Made by a program: the position numbers and the translations under genes. The notes beneath the pieces were generated by a model. The model was not told the origin of the DNA, ran no database searches, and worked only from the letters and a program-made list of their open reading frames with translations. A DNA stretch of 64,000 bases from Bacillus timonensis (GTDB lineage Bacteria > Bacillota > Bacilli > Bacillales > Bacillaceae_L): positions 1-64,000 of the forward strand of contig NZ_SLUB01000007.1 in NCBI RefSeq assembly GCF_004799755.1, given 5' to 3'. This document shows, in pieces, positions 24,504-33,964 of the stretch (the first letter of the stretch is position 1; each line of letters begins with the position of its first letter).

Positions 24504-25321
24504 CCATTAAAACAATTACTCGGCCATTGCTTTACCTTGTGCTAATTGGCCTCAGCCTTTTTTATTTAATGCCCATTTACGTGATTATCGTGACAAGCCT
24601 TAAGCCACTTGATCAAATATCCTTAAGTGAGATGTGGAAATTACCTGCTACACTTGATTTTAGCAGCTATCAACTCGCATTCGAAAAGCTTGTCCCAAAT
24701 TTTCTTAATTCCATTTATTTAGTAATACCCGCAACTTTGTTGTCTGCCTTATTAGGTGCATTGAACGGATATGTCTTATCGAAATGGCGTTTTAAAGGCG
24801 CTAATACGTTATTTACATTGATTTTATTCGGAATGTTTATTCCGTATCAAAGCATTTTAATTCCCATGATTCAATTTTTACGAGAAGTTGGCCTTTATAA
24901 CTCTATTACCGGACTTATTTTTGTCCATGTGGTGTATGGGATTCCGATTACGACACTTATGTTTAGGAACTTTTATGCCAATATTCCTGATGAAATGATT
25001 GAATCAGCAAAAATAGATGGAGCCGGCTTCCTGCGAATTTTTAGATATATTATGGTACCTCTTTCTATTTCTGGCTTTGTTGTTGTTGCCATCTGGCAAT
25101 TTACAAATATTTGGAATGAGTTCTTATTTGCGGTTACGATTACAACATCAGACCAGCAACCCATCATGGTTGCCTTACAAAATTTATCAGGCAGTCAGAT
25201 TGTCCAATGGAACGTGCAAATGGCAGGGGCCTTACTTGCAGCTCTTCCAACGTTACTCGTCTACATCTTCCTCGGCAAATACTTTGTCCGCGGGCTTCTT
25301 GCAGGTTCTGTGAAGGGGTAA
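24500..25321 (+). CDS. Sugar ABC transporter permease (MalG-like)
   Basis: The 273-residue protein has six helices and the EAA loop [24 protein letters not shown] (about 165-188), in keeping with MalG/AraQ-type CUT1 permeases. The last residues GLLAGSVKG are the typical C-terminus. ATGA overlap with the preceding permease indicates coupled translation. Confidence 0.93.
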   Translation: MTIKTITRPLLYLVLIGLSLFYLMPIYVIIVTSLKPLDQISLSEMWKLPATLDFSSYQLAFEKLVPNFLNSIYLVIPATLLSALLGALNGYVLSKWRFKGANTLFTLILFGMFIPYQSILIPMIQFLREVGLYNSITGLIFVHVVYGIPITTLMFRNFYANIPDEMIESAKIDGAGFLRIFRYIMVPLSISGFVVVAIWQFTNIWNEFLFAVTITTSDQQPIMVALQNLSGSQIVQWNVQMAGALLAALPTLLVYIFLGKYFVRGLLAGSVKG

Positions 25322-25332
25322 ATTAGTCCATA

Positions 25333-25362
25333 ACAAAACCCCTATGTCACTCAAACATAGGG
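25333..25362. terminator. Bidirectional terminator between convergent sugar operons
   Basis: ACCCCTATGT and ACATAGGGGT form a perfect hairpin between the importer operon and the convergent glucosidase operon. Flanking A/T runs are modest. Confidence 0.65.
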
Positions 25363-25372
25363 GTACTTAAAA

Positions 25373-27034
25373 TTACGCTAATCGATACACTCGTGCCTCA
25401 TACGGTCTTAATTCAACCAGATCAGTTGCCTCATGGGCCACAACCGGATAATTAGCTAACATTAGTCCATCGTACGTAAACACACCCTCAGGCACTCGAC
25501 AAACCGCACTTTCAGAAGACAGATTCGTTACCACAATCACTTTCTCGTCACCAAGTGTTCGTGTGTATACATACAGTTGTGGATCATCCTCTAACAATAA
25601 ATCATACACACCGTAAGTGAACACCTTGTTACTCTTTTTGAGTGCAATCATTTTTTTATAAAAATGCAAGACTGAATCGTTATCAGCCAACTGCTTTTCC
25701 ACATTTATTTCAACAAAATTTGGGTTTACCCCCATCCACGGTCTACCTGTAGTAAAACCTGCATTTACATCACTCGACCATTGCATTGGCGTCCGTGAGT
25801 TATCACGACTTGTCGCCCAGATTCCCTTCATAATTTCTTCGTGTGAAATGCCTTCACTGCGCTTTTCCCGATACAGGTTTTTCGTTGCAACATCGTTATA
25901 CTCGTCAATTGTCTGGAATTGAACATTGGTCATCCCAATTTCTTGACCTTGATAGATAAACGGAGTTCCTTGCATAAAGAAGTACATTGTACCAAGGGCT
26001 GTTGCGCTTTGCTTCCAAAATTCCTGGTCATTTCCCCATGTTGAAACGACACGAGGTTGATCGTGATTCTCGATAAATAGTGCATTCCAGCCTTTGTTTT
26101 CAAGTCCTTTTTGCCATCTTGTAAGAACCTTTTTTAGACTAACGACATCCAGCTCTCTTTTTTCTACATCCCAAAGACCTAGGTGTTCAAACTGAAAGAC
26201 CATATTGAATTTACCTTGCTTCTCATCGACCCATTCGTCCGCGTCATCTGCACTGACACCATTTGCTTCCCCAACGGTCATAATGTCATATTTCGCAAAC
26301 GTTTCTTCTTTTAATTCCTGTAAAAACTCTTGAATTCCCGGCCGATTCATATGACCATCATAGGACGGAACATATTTTAAACCGTTTGGATTTGGCATGT
26401 CTGGAAAACCTGGAACCTTTTTAATATGGCTGATGGCATCCACTCGGAAGCCGTCAATCCCCTTATCGAGCCACCAATTGATCATGCTGTATAACTCATG
26501 ACGAACCTTTTTATTTTCCCAGTTTAAATCAGGTTGCTTTGTTGAGAAAATATGCATGTAATATTGACTCGTTTCCTCGTCAAATTCCCAAGCTGGACCA
26601 CTAAAAATGCTTTCCCAGTTATTTGGTTCCTTCCCGTCTTTTCCGTCACTCCAAATATACCAATCACGCTTTGGATTATCCTTTGAAGAACGAGATTCAA
26701 TAAACCAAGGATGCTCATCACTTGTATGGTTAATCACCAAGTCAATAATTAACTTCATTCCACGCTTATGCGTTTCCTCGAGAAGCTCATCAAAATCGGC
26801 CATCTTTCCAAAGTCAGCCATTATGTCCTGATAATCACTAATATCATATCCATTATCGTCATTTGGCGATTTATAGACAGGACAAATCCAAATAACATCA
26901 ATGCCAAGGTCTTTTACATAATCCAGTTTTGAAATAATCCCTTGTAAGTCACCGATTCCATCACCATTCGAATCCATAAAGCTTCTTGGATAGATTTGAT
27001 AGGCGACAGCTTCCTTCCACCATACCTGCTTCAT
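25373..27034 (-). CDS. GH13 alpha-glucosidase (probable alpha-1,4 type)
   Basis: The 553-residue enzyme belongs to the GH13 oligo-1,6-glucosidase group, starting WWKEAVAYQIYPRSFMDSNGDGIGDLQGI. The catalytic regions are visible: DLVINHTSDEHPWF, the nucleophile in GIDGFRVDAISHI, the acid/base in MTVGEANGV, and ENHDQPR. After the nucleophile aspartate this enzyme has Ala, a residue associated with alpha-1,4 preference, whereas its neighbour has Val. No signal peptide is present, so it acts on imported sugars. It is the last gene of the alpha-glucoside operon. Confidence 0.9.
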   Translation of the reverse strand: MKQVWWKEAVAYQIYPRSFMDSNGDGIGDLQGIISKLDYVKDLGIDVIWICPVYKSPNDDNGYDISDYQDIMADFGKMADFDELLEETHKRGMKLIIDLVINHTSDEHPWFIESRSSKDNPKRDWYIWSDGKDGKEPNNWESIFSGPAWEFDEETSQYYMHIFSTKQPDLNWENKKVRHELYSMINWWLDKGIDGFRVDAISHIKKVPGFPDMPNPNGLKYVPSYDGHMNRPGIQEFLQELKEETFAKYDIMTVGEANGVSADDADEWVDEKQGKFNMVFQFEHLGLWDVEKRELDVVSLKKVLTRWQKGLENKGWNALFIENHDQPRVVSTWGNDQEFWKQSATALGTMYFFMQGTPFIYQGQEIGMTNVQFQTIDEYNDVATKNLYREKRSEGISHEEIMKGIWATSRDNSRTPMQWSSDVNAGFTTGRPWMGVNPNFVEINVEKQLADNDSVLHFYKKMIALKKSNKVFTYGVYDLLLEDDPQLYVYTRTLGDEKVIVVTNLSSESAVCRVPEGVFTYDGLMLANYPVVAHEATDLVELRPYEARVYRLA

Positions 27035-27064
27035 TTTTTATCCCTCTTCTTTTTGCATTTCTAC

Positions 27065-28750
27065 TCAGATAGTTAACCGATACACTCTTGCCTCATAAGG
27101 CTTTAATTCTATTTTTTCAATTGATTCATTTCCGTCTACTTGATAATTGCTAATCAATAATTCTTGTGTTTTGTAGCTAAAATCTTTTGGCAACTCAAAT
27201 AATGAAGTCTCTTTTGAAAAATTCGTTACTACAAGTAACTTTTCATTGTCTAGTATTCTAGTATACGCATAGATCGTTGGATGCTCCGGTAACAGCAAAT
27301 CATAGGTCCCATACACCATAATTTCATGCTGTTTTCGTAGCTTAATTAATTGTTGATAATAGGTAAAAATAGAATTCGGATCGCCAACTTGTTTTGCTGC
27401 ATTAATTTCATGATAATTTGGATTTACGGATAGCCAAGGTGTTCCTGTTGTAAACCCAGCATTTTCACTGTCATCCCACTGCATTGGTGTACGTGCATTG
27501 TCTCTTCCTTTAGCGTAGATTGACTGCATAATCTGTTCCGGTTCTACACCAGCCTCTACTTTTTCCTTATACATATTAAGGGTTTCGATATCCTTGTAAT
27601 CGTCAATCGAATCAAACTGAACATTGGTCATCCCAATTTCTTCACCTTGATATATATATGGGGTTCCTTGCAACATATGCAAAAACGTTCCGAGCATTTT
27701 CGCGGACTCAGCCCAATATTCACCATCATCTGCGAACCTGGACACCATTCTAGGCTGATCATGGTTGTTTAAATACAAGCTGTTCCAGCCAGAGCCTTCA
27801 AGCCCCTTTTGCCATTTCGTAATATTTTGCTTTAAATCTAGCAAATTCAATGGACGTACATCCCATTTTTCAGTCGGGCCTGAGTCTAAATCCATATGCT
27901 CGAATTGGAATACCATATTAAGTTCATTCCGGTCTGCTCCTGTGTAAGCTTTCGCCTCATCGACTGTTACACCCGGCATTTCGCCAACAGTCATAATGTC
28001 ATATTTCGATAAAACCTGTTGATTCATTTCCTGTAAAAATTCATGAATTCGAGGTCCGTTCATATAATACGGTGCACCAGACGCATATTTTTTGCCTTCC
28101 TGAAGCTCACCATCTGGTAACCCAGGTACTTTTGAAATAAAATTGATTACATCCATACGGAAGCCATCAATTCCTTTTTTGAGCCAGAACGTCATCAGAT
28201 CATAGACTTCCTGACGAACTTGTGGATTTTCCCAATTCAAATCAGGCTGTTTTTTACTAAATAGATGTAAAAAGTATTCGTCTGTTTGTTCATCATATTT
28301 CCATGCTGAGCCACTAAAGACAGACTCCCAATTATTCGGTTCCTTTCCGTCTTTACCAGGACGCCAAATATAGTAATCACGGTACGGATTATCCTTGGAC
28401 TTTCGTGACTGTTGGAACCATTCATGTTCATCGGAGGAATGATTGACAACTAAGTCCATCATCAACTTCATCCCGCGATCATGCATATGGGAAAGCAACT
28501 CATCCCAATCTGCCATTGTACCAAATTCTTTCATAATTTCACGATAGTTGCTGATGTCATACCCGTTGTCATCATTTGGAGATTCGTAGACAGGAGAGAG
28601 CCAGATGACATCAACGCCGAGATCCTTTAAGTAATCAAGCTTTTCCGTTATTCCCTTTAAATCCCCAATTCCGTCACCATTTGTATCCTTAAAGCTTCTT
28701 GGGTAGATTTGATAAACAACGCTTTCTTTCCACCACGTTTTATTTTCCAT
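27065..28750 (-). CDS. GH13 oligo-1,6-glucosidase (alpha-glucosidase)
   Basis: The 561-residue cytoplasmic GH13 enzyme starts WWKESVVYQIYPRSFKDTNGDGIGDLKG. Catalytic landmarks are DLVVNHSSDEHEWF, the nucleophile in GIDGFRMDVINFISK, the acid/base in MTVGEMPGVT, and NNHDQPR. The Val after the nucleophile Asp is the residue linked to alpha-1,6 (isomaltose) specificity in oligo-1,6-glucosidases. It is 30 bases upstream of the second glucosidase and follows the lacI-type gene. Confidence 0.92.
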   Translation of the reverse strand: MENKTWWKESVVYQIYPRSFKDTNGDGIGDLKGITEKLDYLKDLGVDVIWLSPVYESPNDDNGYDISNYREIMKEFGTMADWDELLSHMHDRGMKLMMDLVVNHSSDEHEWFQQSRKSKDNPYRDYYIWRPGKDGKEPNNWESVFSGSAWKYDEQTDEYFLHLFSKKQPDLNWENPQVRQEVYDLMTFWLKKGIDGFRMDVINFISKVPGLPDGELQEGKKYASGAPYYMNGPRIHEFLQEMNQQVLSKYDIMTVGEMPGVTVDEAKAYTGADRNELNMVFQFEHMDLDSGPTEKWDVRPLNLLDLKQNITKWQKGLEGSGWNSLYLNNHDQPRMVSRFADDGEYWAESAKMLGTFLHMLQGTPYIYQGEEIGMTNVQFDSIDDYKDIETLNMYKEKVEAGVEPEQIMQSIYAKGRDNARTPMQWDDSENAGFTTGTPWLSVNPNYHEINAAKQVGDPNSIFTYYQQLIKLRKQHEIMVYGTYDLLLPEHPTIYAYTRILDNEKLLVVTNFSKETSLFELPKDFSYKTQELLISNYQVDGNESIEKIELKPYEARVYRLTI

Positions 28751-28767
28751 TTCCCATTCCCTACTTT

Positions 28768-29787
28768 CTACTTAATCTGCGCACACGACTTTCGTTCAAT
28801 TAACTTCGCCGGTATAGTAATCCGTTTCGGTAGGACATTCGGATCTTTTATTTTTTCAAGTAAACAACTTGCACCTTGCATTCCAAGCTGAAAAATATCA
28901 ATATCCACTGAAGTGAGGGCAGGCTTTGAATATTGTGCAAGTAACACATTGTTGAAGCTTGCGATTGAAACATCCTCTGGCACTCGAATATTCATTTCCT
29001 CAAAATGACTCATTAGCTCGATTGCGATAAAATCATCCGTACAAACTAATGCAGTAGGGGACTCAACAGACCTTAAAAAGGACTTGATTGCCTCTTTCCC
29101 TTTACTTAGTGTACTTTTATGAACGATATAGTCCTCATTAAACGGAATCCCAGACTCACTTAGAGCTTGTTTATACCCCTCAAGGCGGTCCAGCATAAAC
29201 ACGAAGTCACCATCAAAACCAATAAACGCGATATTCGTATGTCCCAATCCAATCAGATATTCTGTTACGACTTTAGTAATATAAATATTGTCATTGTCTA
29301 CATGGATAACACGTTCTGCACCAAGCACTGGACGACCAATGACTGCAAAAGGAAAATCAATTTTCTGTAGATACTTAATGACACGGTCATCCGTCCGAGA
29401 ATAAAGAAGAATCAAGCCATCCACACGGCGACCTTGAACCATTCCAACGACTTCCTCAAAGATTTCTTCTTCAGTTCCAGCTGTTGAAAGATACATTCCG
29501 TACTTATGCTCACGGGCTTGAACACTGATTCCTCTAATGACTTCCGGGAAGAAGGGATCCTGGAGCACATGGGAAGCTGAGAATGGCATAACAATCCCGA
29601 TTGTTGCCGTGCTCTTCACCGCTAAGCTACGCGCTGTAAAATTGGGGTGATACCCGAGCTTTTCCATCGCTTCTCGTACCCGTATTTTCGTTTCTTCACT
29701 TATTCGAGGATTATCCGCAATAACCCTTGAAACCGTGGAAGGCGATACATTTGCCTCTTTTGCGACATCTTTAATCGTAATAGCCAT
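28768..29787 (-). CDS. LacI-family regulator of the alpha-glucoside operon
   Basis: The 339-residue protein has the N-terminal LacI helix-turn-helix (ITIKDVAKEANVSPSTVSRVIADNP, with the hinge KLGYHPNFTARSL) and a periplasmic-binding-type sensor domain. It sits inside the operon between permease and glucosidase genes, as MalR-type regulators do. The probable operators are TTGCGCAA and GCAAACGGTTGC sequences at the promoter of the binding-protein gene. The ligand is probably maltose, isomaltose or a relative. Confidence 0.92.
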   Translation of the reverse strand: MAITIKDVAKEANVSPSTVSRVIADNPRISEETKIRVREAMEKLGYHPNFTARSLAVKSTATIGIVMPFSASHVLQDPFFPEVIRGISVQAREHKYGMYLSTAGTEEEIFEEVVGMVQGRRVDGLILLYSRTDDRVIKYLQKIDFPFAVIGRPVLGAERVIHVDNDNIYITKVVTEYLIGLGHTNIAFIGFDGDFVFMLDRLEGYKQALSESGIPFNEDYIVHKSTLSKGKEAIKSFLRSVESPTALVCTDDFIAIELMSHFEEMNIRVPEDVSIASFNNVLLAQYSKPALTSVDIDIFQLGMQGASCLLEKIKDPNVLPKRITIPAKLIERKSCAQIK

Positions 29788-29805
29788 ACATACCCTCCAT
29801 TTATA

Positions 29806-29828
29806 TAAAAAAAGGGGGAGTCCCCTTG
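29806..29828 (-). terminator. Internal attenuator between permease and lacI-type gene
   Basis: AAGGGGA and TCCCCCTT pair on the minus strand, followed by T7. A partial terminator here would lower expression of the regulator relative to the transporter. Confidence 0.6.
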
Positions 29829-29839
29829 ATTATCCAATT

Positions 29840-30661
29840 TTATTTTACAGAGCCTTCCGCAATTCCCTTGATAATGTGCTTTTGCATGAAGAAATACACA
29901 AGAATCACCGGAATAATCGCTATTGTTAAACCTGCAAGAGCTAAATGCCATTGTTTCGTATATTGACCAAAGAAGAAGAACATCTTCAACGGTATGGTAT
30001 GCATTCCTTCTTGGTTAATGACAAGGGATGGTAATAGATAGTCATTCCAAATCCAAATAATATTTAAAATGGCTACAGTGACTGAAATTGGCTTTAACAT
30101 CGGGAAAATGATGTGCCAGAATATTTGCCATCTGTTTGCGCCGTCAATCGTAGCGGCTTCATCCAAAGATTTTGAAATTCCTTGAAGGGAACCATGATAT
30201 AAGAAAATTGATAAACTACTACCAAAACCAAGATACATGAAAATAATGCCAAATCGATTTAATAAATCAAATTTACCAAACAGTGATACTAATGGAATCA
30301 TGACCGATTGGAATGGAATCAGCATGGCCGCGATGAACAGGAAGAAAATCAGACCGCTAATTTTTCCTTTCCGACGGTTTAACGCATATGCTGCCATTGA
30401 TGAAAAAAGAACAATCACCGCAACACCTAAAACTGTGATCAGCACAGAGTTAAAGAAGGTGCGAATAAAATCAAGCTCTTCAAATGCTTGAACATAGTTA
30501 TCAAATGTAAAAACATCCGGTAGTTTTAATGTATCTGTAAAAATTTCACGTTTTGTTTTAAATGAGTTTACAATCATTAAATAGAAAGGGGAGAGCCAAA
30601 TGAGGCCAAGAACAATGCCTAGTATTTCAATCAAGTATAATTTTCTTTTTTTACTTTTCAT
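29840..30661 (-). CDS. Sugar ABC transporter permease (MalG-like)
   Basis: The 273-residue protein has six helices and an EAA loop (KSLDEAATIDGANRWQIFWHIIFP, about 165-188). The C-terminus IKGIAEGSVK is typical of CUT1 permeases. It abuts the partner permease, sharing one base with its stop, and follows it in the operon. Confidence 0.93.
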   Translation of the reverse strand: MKSKKRKLYLIEILGIVLGLIWLSPFYLMIVNSFKTKREIFTDTLKLPDVFTFDNYVQAFEELDFIRTFFNSVLITVLGVAVIVLFSSMAAYALNRRKGKISGLIFFLFIAAMLIPFQSVMIPLVSLFGKFDLLNRFGIIFMYLGFGSSLSIFLYHGSLQGISKSLDEAATIDGANRWQIFWHIIFPMLKPISVTVAILNIIWIWNDYLLPSLVINQEGMHTIPLKMFFFFGQYTKQWHLALAGLTIAIIPVILVYFFMQKHIIKGIAEGSVK

Positions 30662-31521
30662 TACATTTCGACCTCCCGTTTCTTATTAATGTATACCTGT
30701 GTTAATGAAATCGCTGCTACGATCAGGAAGAAAATAATCGCTTTTGCCTGTCCGTATGCATACTGGTTGACTGAGAACGCTGTTTTAAAAATATCCATTG
30801 CCACCATTTGTGTTGAGTTAAATGGACCACCGCCTGTTAAACTTAGGTTTTGGTCATAAAGCTTAAACGTATTAGATAACGTTAAGAATAAACTAACCGT
30901 AAACGCTGGTGCTACAAGAGGGAACGTGATATTTCTAAAACGTTGGAAGCTGCTTGCTCCATCGATTTCTGCTGCTTCTAGTAATTCCTGTGGAACACTT
31001 TCTAGGTAAGAAATGTAGATAATCATGATATAACCTGACATTTGCCAACTCATGAGAATCACCAATGCCCAGAAACCAGTTGTTTCCGTTGATAACCAGC
31101 CTTTAAAAGCCGCAATACCCGTTAAATCTCCAATACTCGTAAATACCTTCATGAAAATAAATTGCCAAATAAACCCGAGGATCAGTCCTCCAATTAAGTT
31201 GGGCATGAAAAAGATGGTACGTAAAATATTACTTGATTTTAGCTTTTGTGTAACAAGTAAGGCTAATGAAAGCCCGAAAAAGTTAATTAGGAAAATGGAC
31301 ACGACTGAGAATTTCACGGTAAACCATAGGGATTTCATGAAATCTTTGTCCTTAGCGAGCTTTTGATAGTGTTCAAGTCCGACAAACTCGGTAATCTTGA
31401 TTCCATTCCAGTTTGTAAAAGAGTAATAAGTTCCAAAAATTAATGGTACAACTACAACAACCGCAAGTGCCAATAAGGTTGGTGCTAAAAATAACCAATA
31501 CCATAGATTCCGGTTTCGCAT
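30661..31521 (-). CDS. Sugar ABC transporter permease (MalF-like)
   Basis: The 286-residue protein has six helices and the EAA loop QELLEAAEIDGASSFQRFRNITFP (about 185-208). It pairs with the downstream permease to import alpha-glucosides bound by the lipoprotein encoded upstream. It follows that gene after a hairpin that may reduce read-through. Confidence 0.93.
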   Translation of the reverse strand: MRNRNLWYWLFLAPTLLALAVVVVVPLIFGTYYSFTNWNGIKITEFVGLEHYQKLAKDKDFMKSLWFTVKFSVVSIFLINFFGLSLALLVTQKLKSSNILRTIFFMPNLIGGLILGFIWQFIFMKVFTSIGDLTGIAAFKGWLSTETTGFWALVILMSWQMSGYIMIIYISYLESVPQELLEAAEIDGASSFQRFRNITFPLVAPAFTVSLFLTLSNTFKLYDQNLSLTGGGPFNSTQMVAMDIFKTAFSVNQYAYGQAKAIIFFLIVAAISLTQVYINKKREVEM

Positions 31522-31584
31522 AATATAATTCCTCCATTTGCTCGAAATCCCGAAACATTCAAGTGAGTCAACGTTTTGTTAAAA

Positions 31585-31620
31585 AGAAAACAAAGCAACG
31601 TTGTGCTGCTCTGTTTTCGA
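31585..31620 (-). terminator. Hairpin attenuator after the binding-protein gene
   Basis: GAAAACAGAGCA and TGCTTTGTTTTC pair with one mismatch, followed by T5. It lies between the binding-protein gene and its permeases, the usual place for a hairpin that keeps the binding protein in excess. Confidence 0.65.
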
Positions 31621-31630
31621 TTGTAATTTC

Positions 31631-32932
31631 TTATTTTCTTGAGTCTTCCCAAGCTTTTTGAGATTCCTTCACAAGGTCATCCCAACTCATTTCGCCACTG
31701 ATGTATTTTTGAATATTTACACCAAGCTGTTGCTCTCCCCAACCAGTTGGGTAGCCCATGAATACCCAAGGAATTGTTTTTCCTTCTGTTGAATACTCAT
31801 ATACTGCTTTTCCTAGTGGATCAGAAACTTTTGAAGCGTCAAATCCTTCATATGCAGGGATGAATTTAAAGTCTTCTAATACAGATGTTTTTCCTTCTTC
31901 AGACGTGTATAACCAATCTAAGAAGTCTTTTGCTGCCTTAACTTCTGCATCTTCTTTGTTGCTGTTTACAGCCCAGTACATTGGGATACCAACTGGGATT
32001 GAATCTTCTTTGTAGCCTTCAACAGGAATTGGTAGAATACTCACACCGTTGTTAGCAAGGTCTTCATCAATACCAGCAATTGAACCATATACCCAGTTAC
32101 CTTGTTGAATCATTGCTACACGACCTGTAGAGAATAGCTCTTCTACTTGCATTGCATAGTCTAAGCTAACTGTTGGTTGAACAGAATATTCATTTTGTAA
32201 ATCTAACACTTTCTTAAATGCATCACCATATTCAAATTCTACAGATTTAGAATCGAAAGTTCCTAATACATTTCCTTCAAATTCAGGAGATAAGAATGCG
32301 TTTGATAAATGTAAGCCTGTTACCCATTTTTCTTTACCTGGTAGGGCAAACACTGCATCTAAACCTAATTCGTCTTTCTTGCTATCTAATGTTTTAACTG
32401 CTTCTTCTAAAGCAGCGAATGTTGTAATTTCATCTGGATTGATTCCCGCTTTTTCGAATACTGCAGTATTGTAAATCAATCCATATCCTTCTTGGTTAAA
32501 TGGAAGTCCTAAAACTTTACCGTCTTGAGAAACACCTTCAAGAGTTCCTTCTAATGCAGCATCAGCAGCTGCTGTGTCAGAAAGGTCTGCTAGGCTGTCC
32601 GCCCAGTCTGCAACGTCTTGAGGTCCACCAATATTATAGATTGTTGGCTCTTCTCCTGAAGCAAATTTTGAACGAAGTGCTGCACCGTAATCTTCTCCAC
32701 CACCAACAGTTGTGATGTTGATTTTAACTCCATCATGTGATTCCTCGTATTGTTTTGCAACAGCTTCAAATTGATCTTTAAATTCTACTTTGAATTGAAA
32801 GATATCAACTGTAGTTGTTGAACCGCTTTCACTTTTACTTGAGCCTTCTTCTTTTGAAGAACATCCTACAAGTGCAACACTTATTAAAATTAATAGTGCC
32901 ATTAATGTAGGGATCATTTTCTTTGCCTTCAT
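31631..32932 (-). CDS. Sugar ABC transporter substrate-binding lipoprotein
   Basis: The 433-residue protein has a signal peptide ending in a lipobox (SVALVGC, Cys about 24), a Ser-rich linker and a solute-binding family 1 fold (VDIFQFKVEFKDQFEAVAKQYEE, GLIYNTAVFEKAGINPDEITTFAALEEAV). It is the first gene of the alpha-glucoside operon with two permeases, the LacI regulator and two GH13 enzymes. This makes maltose, isomaltose or short malto-oligosaccharides the likely ligand. No ATPase is encoded nearby. Confidence 0.92.
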   Translation of the reverse strand: MKAKKMIPTLMALLILISVALVGCSSKEEGSSKSESGSTTTVDIFQFKVEFKDQFEAVAKQYEESHDGVKINITTVGGGEDYGAALRSKFASGEEPTIYNIGGPQDVADWADSLADLSDTAAADAALEGTLEGVSQDGKVLGLPFNQEGYGLIYNTAVFEKAGINPDEITTFAALEEAVKTLDSKKDELGLDAVFALPGKEKWVTGLHLSNAFLSPEFEGNVLGTFDSKSVEFEYGDAFKKVLDLQNEYSVQPTVSLDYAMQVEELFSTGRVAMIQQGNWVYGSIAGIDEDLANNGVSILPIPVEGYKEDSIPVGIPMYWAVNSNKEDAEVKAAKDFLDWLYTSEEGKTSVLEDFKFIPAYEGFDASKVSDPLGKAVYEYSTEGKTIPWVFMGYPTGWGEQQLGVNIQKYISGEMSWDDLVKESQKAWEDSRK

Positions 32933-33100
32933 GGTAAAACCCCCATATGTTCATTTTTGAAAGGAAGGAACCGTTGCACAAATTAAGGAAATCGTTTGCA
33001 TTAATTTTGATGATTTGTCGGATTTATTAATCGTACACAAAATGACAAAATCAAACTTTATACTTATAAAACCTTGGTATTAATAGGTTTATTATGTTAT

Positions 33101-33133
33101 ATTATATTTGCGCAACTTTGCGCAAACGGTTGC
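33101..33133 (-). promoter_or_regulatory. Operator cluster and -10 box of the alpha-glucoside operon
   Basis: On the minus strand a TATAAT (33101-33106) is preceded by two copies of the palindrome TTGCGCAA (33108-33115 and 33118-33125) and by a LacI-type site GCAAACGGTTGC (33122-33133, plus-strand reading). The sites fill the space between -10 and the weak -35, so a bound LacI regulator would block the promoter. The leader to the binding-protein start is about 165 bases. The whole gap 32933-33343 holds no gene. Confidence 0.6.
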
Positions 33134-33293
33134 ATTCCCTTTACAAGATTTATATTAGCATGTACAAAATAGAATTTCAATAAAAAAGTTTAATCGTTTT
33201 CATTTTTTCTATTAAAATTATTATTAACGTTAGGAATGAATGGATACTTGCAATGTCATTTTTAATGTGATATATTGTTCGTTGTGAATTGAA

Positions 33294-33316
33294 TGACCAG
33301 ATTTCTCATTTGGTCA
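33294..33316. promoter_or_regulatory. TetR-type operator before the tetR gene
   Basis: TGACCA and TGGTCA are inverted arms with an 11-base spacer (23 bases in all). The site lies 28 bases before the proposed tetR start. The same-length site precedes yhgE. Confidence 0.6.
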
Positions 33317-33343
33317 ACGCTACTAAAAACGGGGTGGTCGAAG

Positions 33344-33916
33344 GTGGCAATTGATAGAAGACAACTCATCATAGAAGCTGCTACAAAGTCATTCTCTTTA
33401 TTCGGATACAAAGCGACGACAATGGATCAAGTTGCCAAGCTTGCCAACGTCGGAAAAGGCACGATTTATACCTTTTTTAAAAACAAAGAGGAATTATTCG
33501 ATGAAATCATTACTACTTTAATACGGGACATGAAGGTTGTAGCCGAAGAAGCGATGGACAAAAATAGTACTTTTTATGAAAATGCACACCGTGTGCTCTT
33601 TCGATTGCTAGAATTTCGTAAGTCTCACCAATTAACAATCAAGCTCTTTCAGGAAGAAAGAGATATCGGAACGCAAGCTGTTGTTGAAGTCGTTCAACGC
33701 GTCGAGCAGGCCATCATCAACTATATGAAAGGCATCATTCAAGAGGCCATTGACCGTGATGAGATCAAGCCTTGCAACCCTGAAATTACCGCTTTTGTCA
33801 TGTTAAAGCTGTATGTTTCGTTAATTTTTGATTGGGAACGAAATCACAATCCACTTGAAAAAGAAGAAATCTCACATTTATTTAAACTGTATTTCTTCAA
33901 TGGATTAGAAAAATAG
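33344..33916 (+). CDS. TetR-family regulator (YhgD-like)
   Basis: I choose GTG 33344, preceded by GGGGTGG, giving 190 residues starting VAIDRRQLIIEAATKSF. A longer reading would start in the operator. The N-terminal TetR helix-turn-helix is clear (SLFGYKATTMDQVAKLANVGKGTIYTFFKNKEELFDEII). It directly precedes a YhgE gene, as yhgD precedes yhgE in B. subtilis. Matching inverted repeats before both genes support autorepression and control of yhgE. Confidence 0.88.
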   Translation: MAIDRRQLIIEAATKSFSLFGYKATTMDQVAKLANVGKGTIYTFFKNKEELFDEIITTLIRDMKVVAEEAMDKNSTFYENAHRVLFRLLEFRKSHQLTIKLFQEERDIGTQAVVEVVQRVEQAIINYMKGIIQEAIDRDEIKPCNPEITAFVMLKLYVSLIFDWERNHNPLEKEEISHLFKLYFFNGLEK

Positions 33917-33964
33917 CCATATCAAGGGTCCTCACATTGAGTACCCATCTTATTTGGTTAAAAA

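Noticed and set aside
33189-33202. cre-like TTTAATCGTTTTCA upstream of the alpha-glucoside promoter
   Set aside because: It is only a 12 of 14 match and lies upstream of the operator cluster with no clear link to either promoter, so it is too weak to list as a feature.
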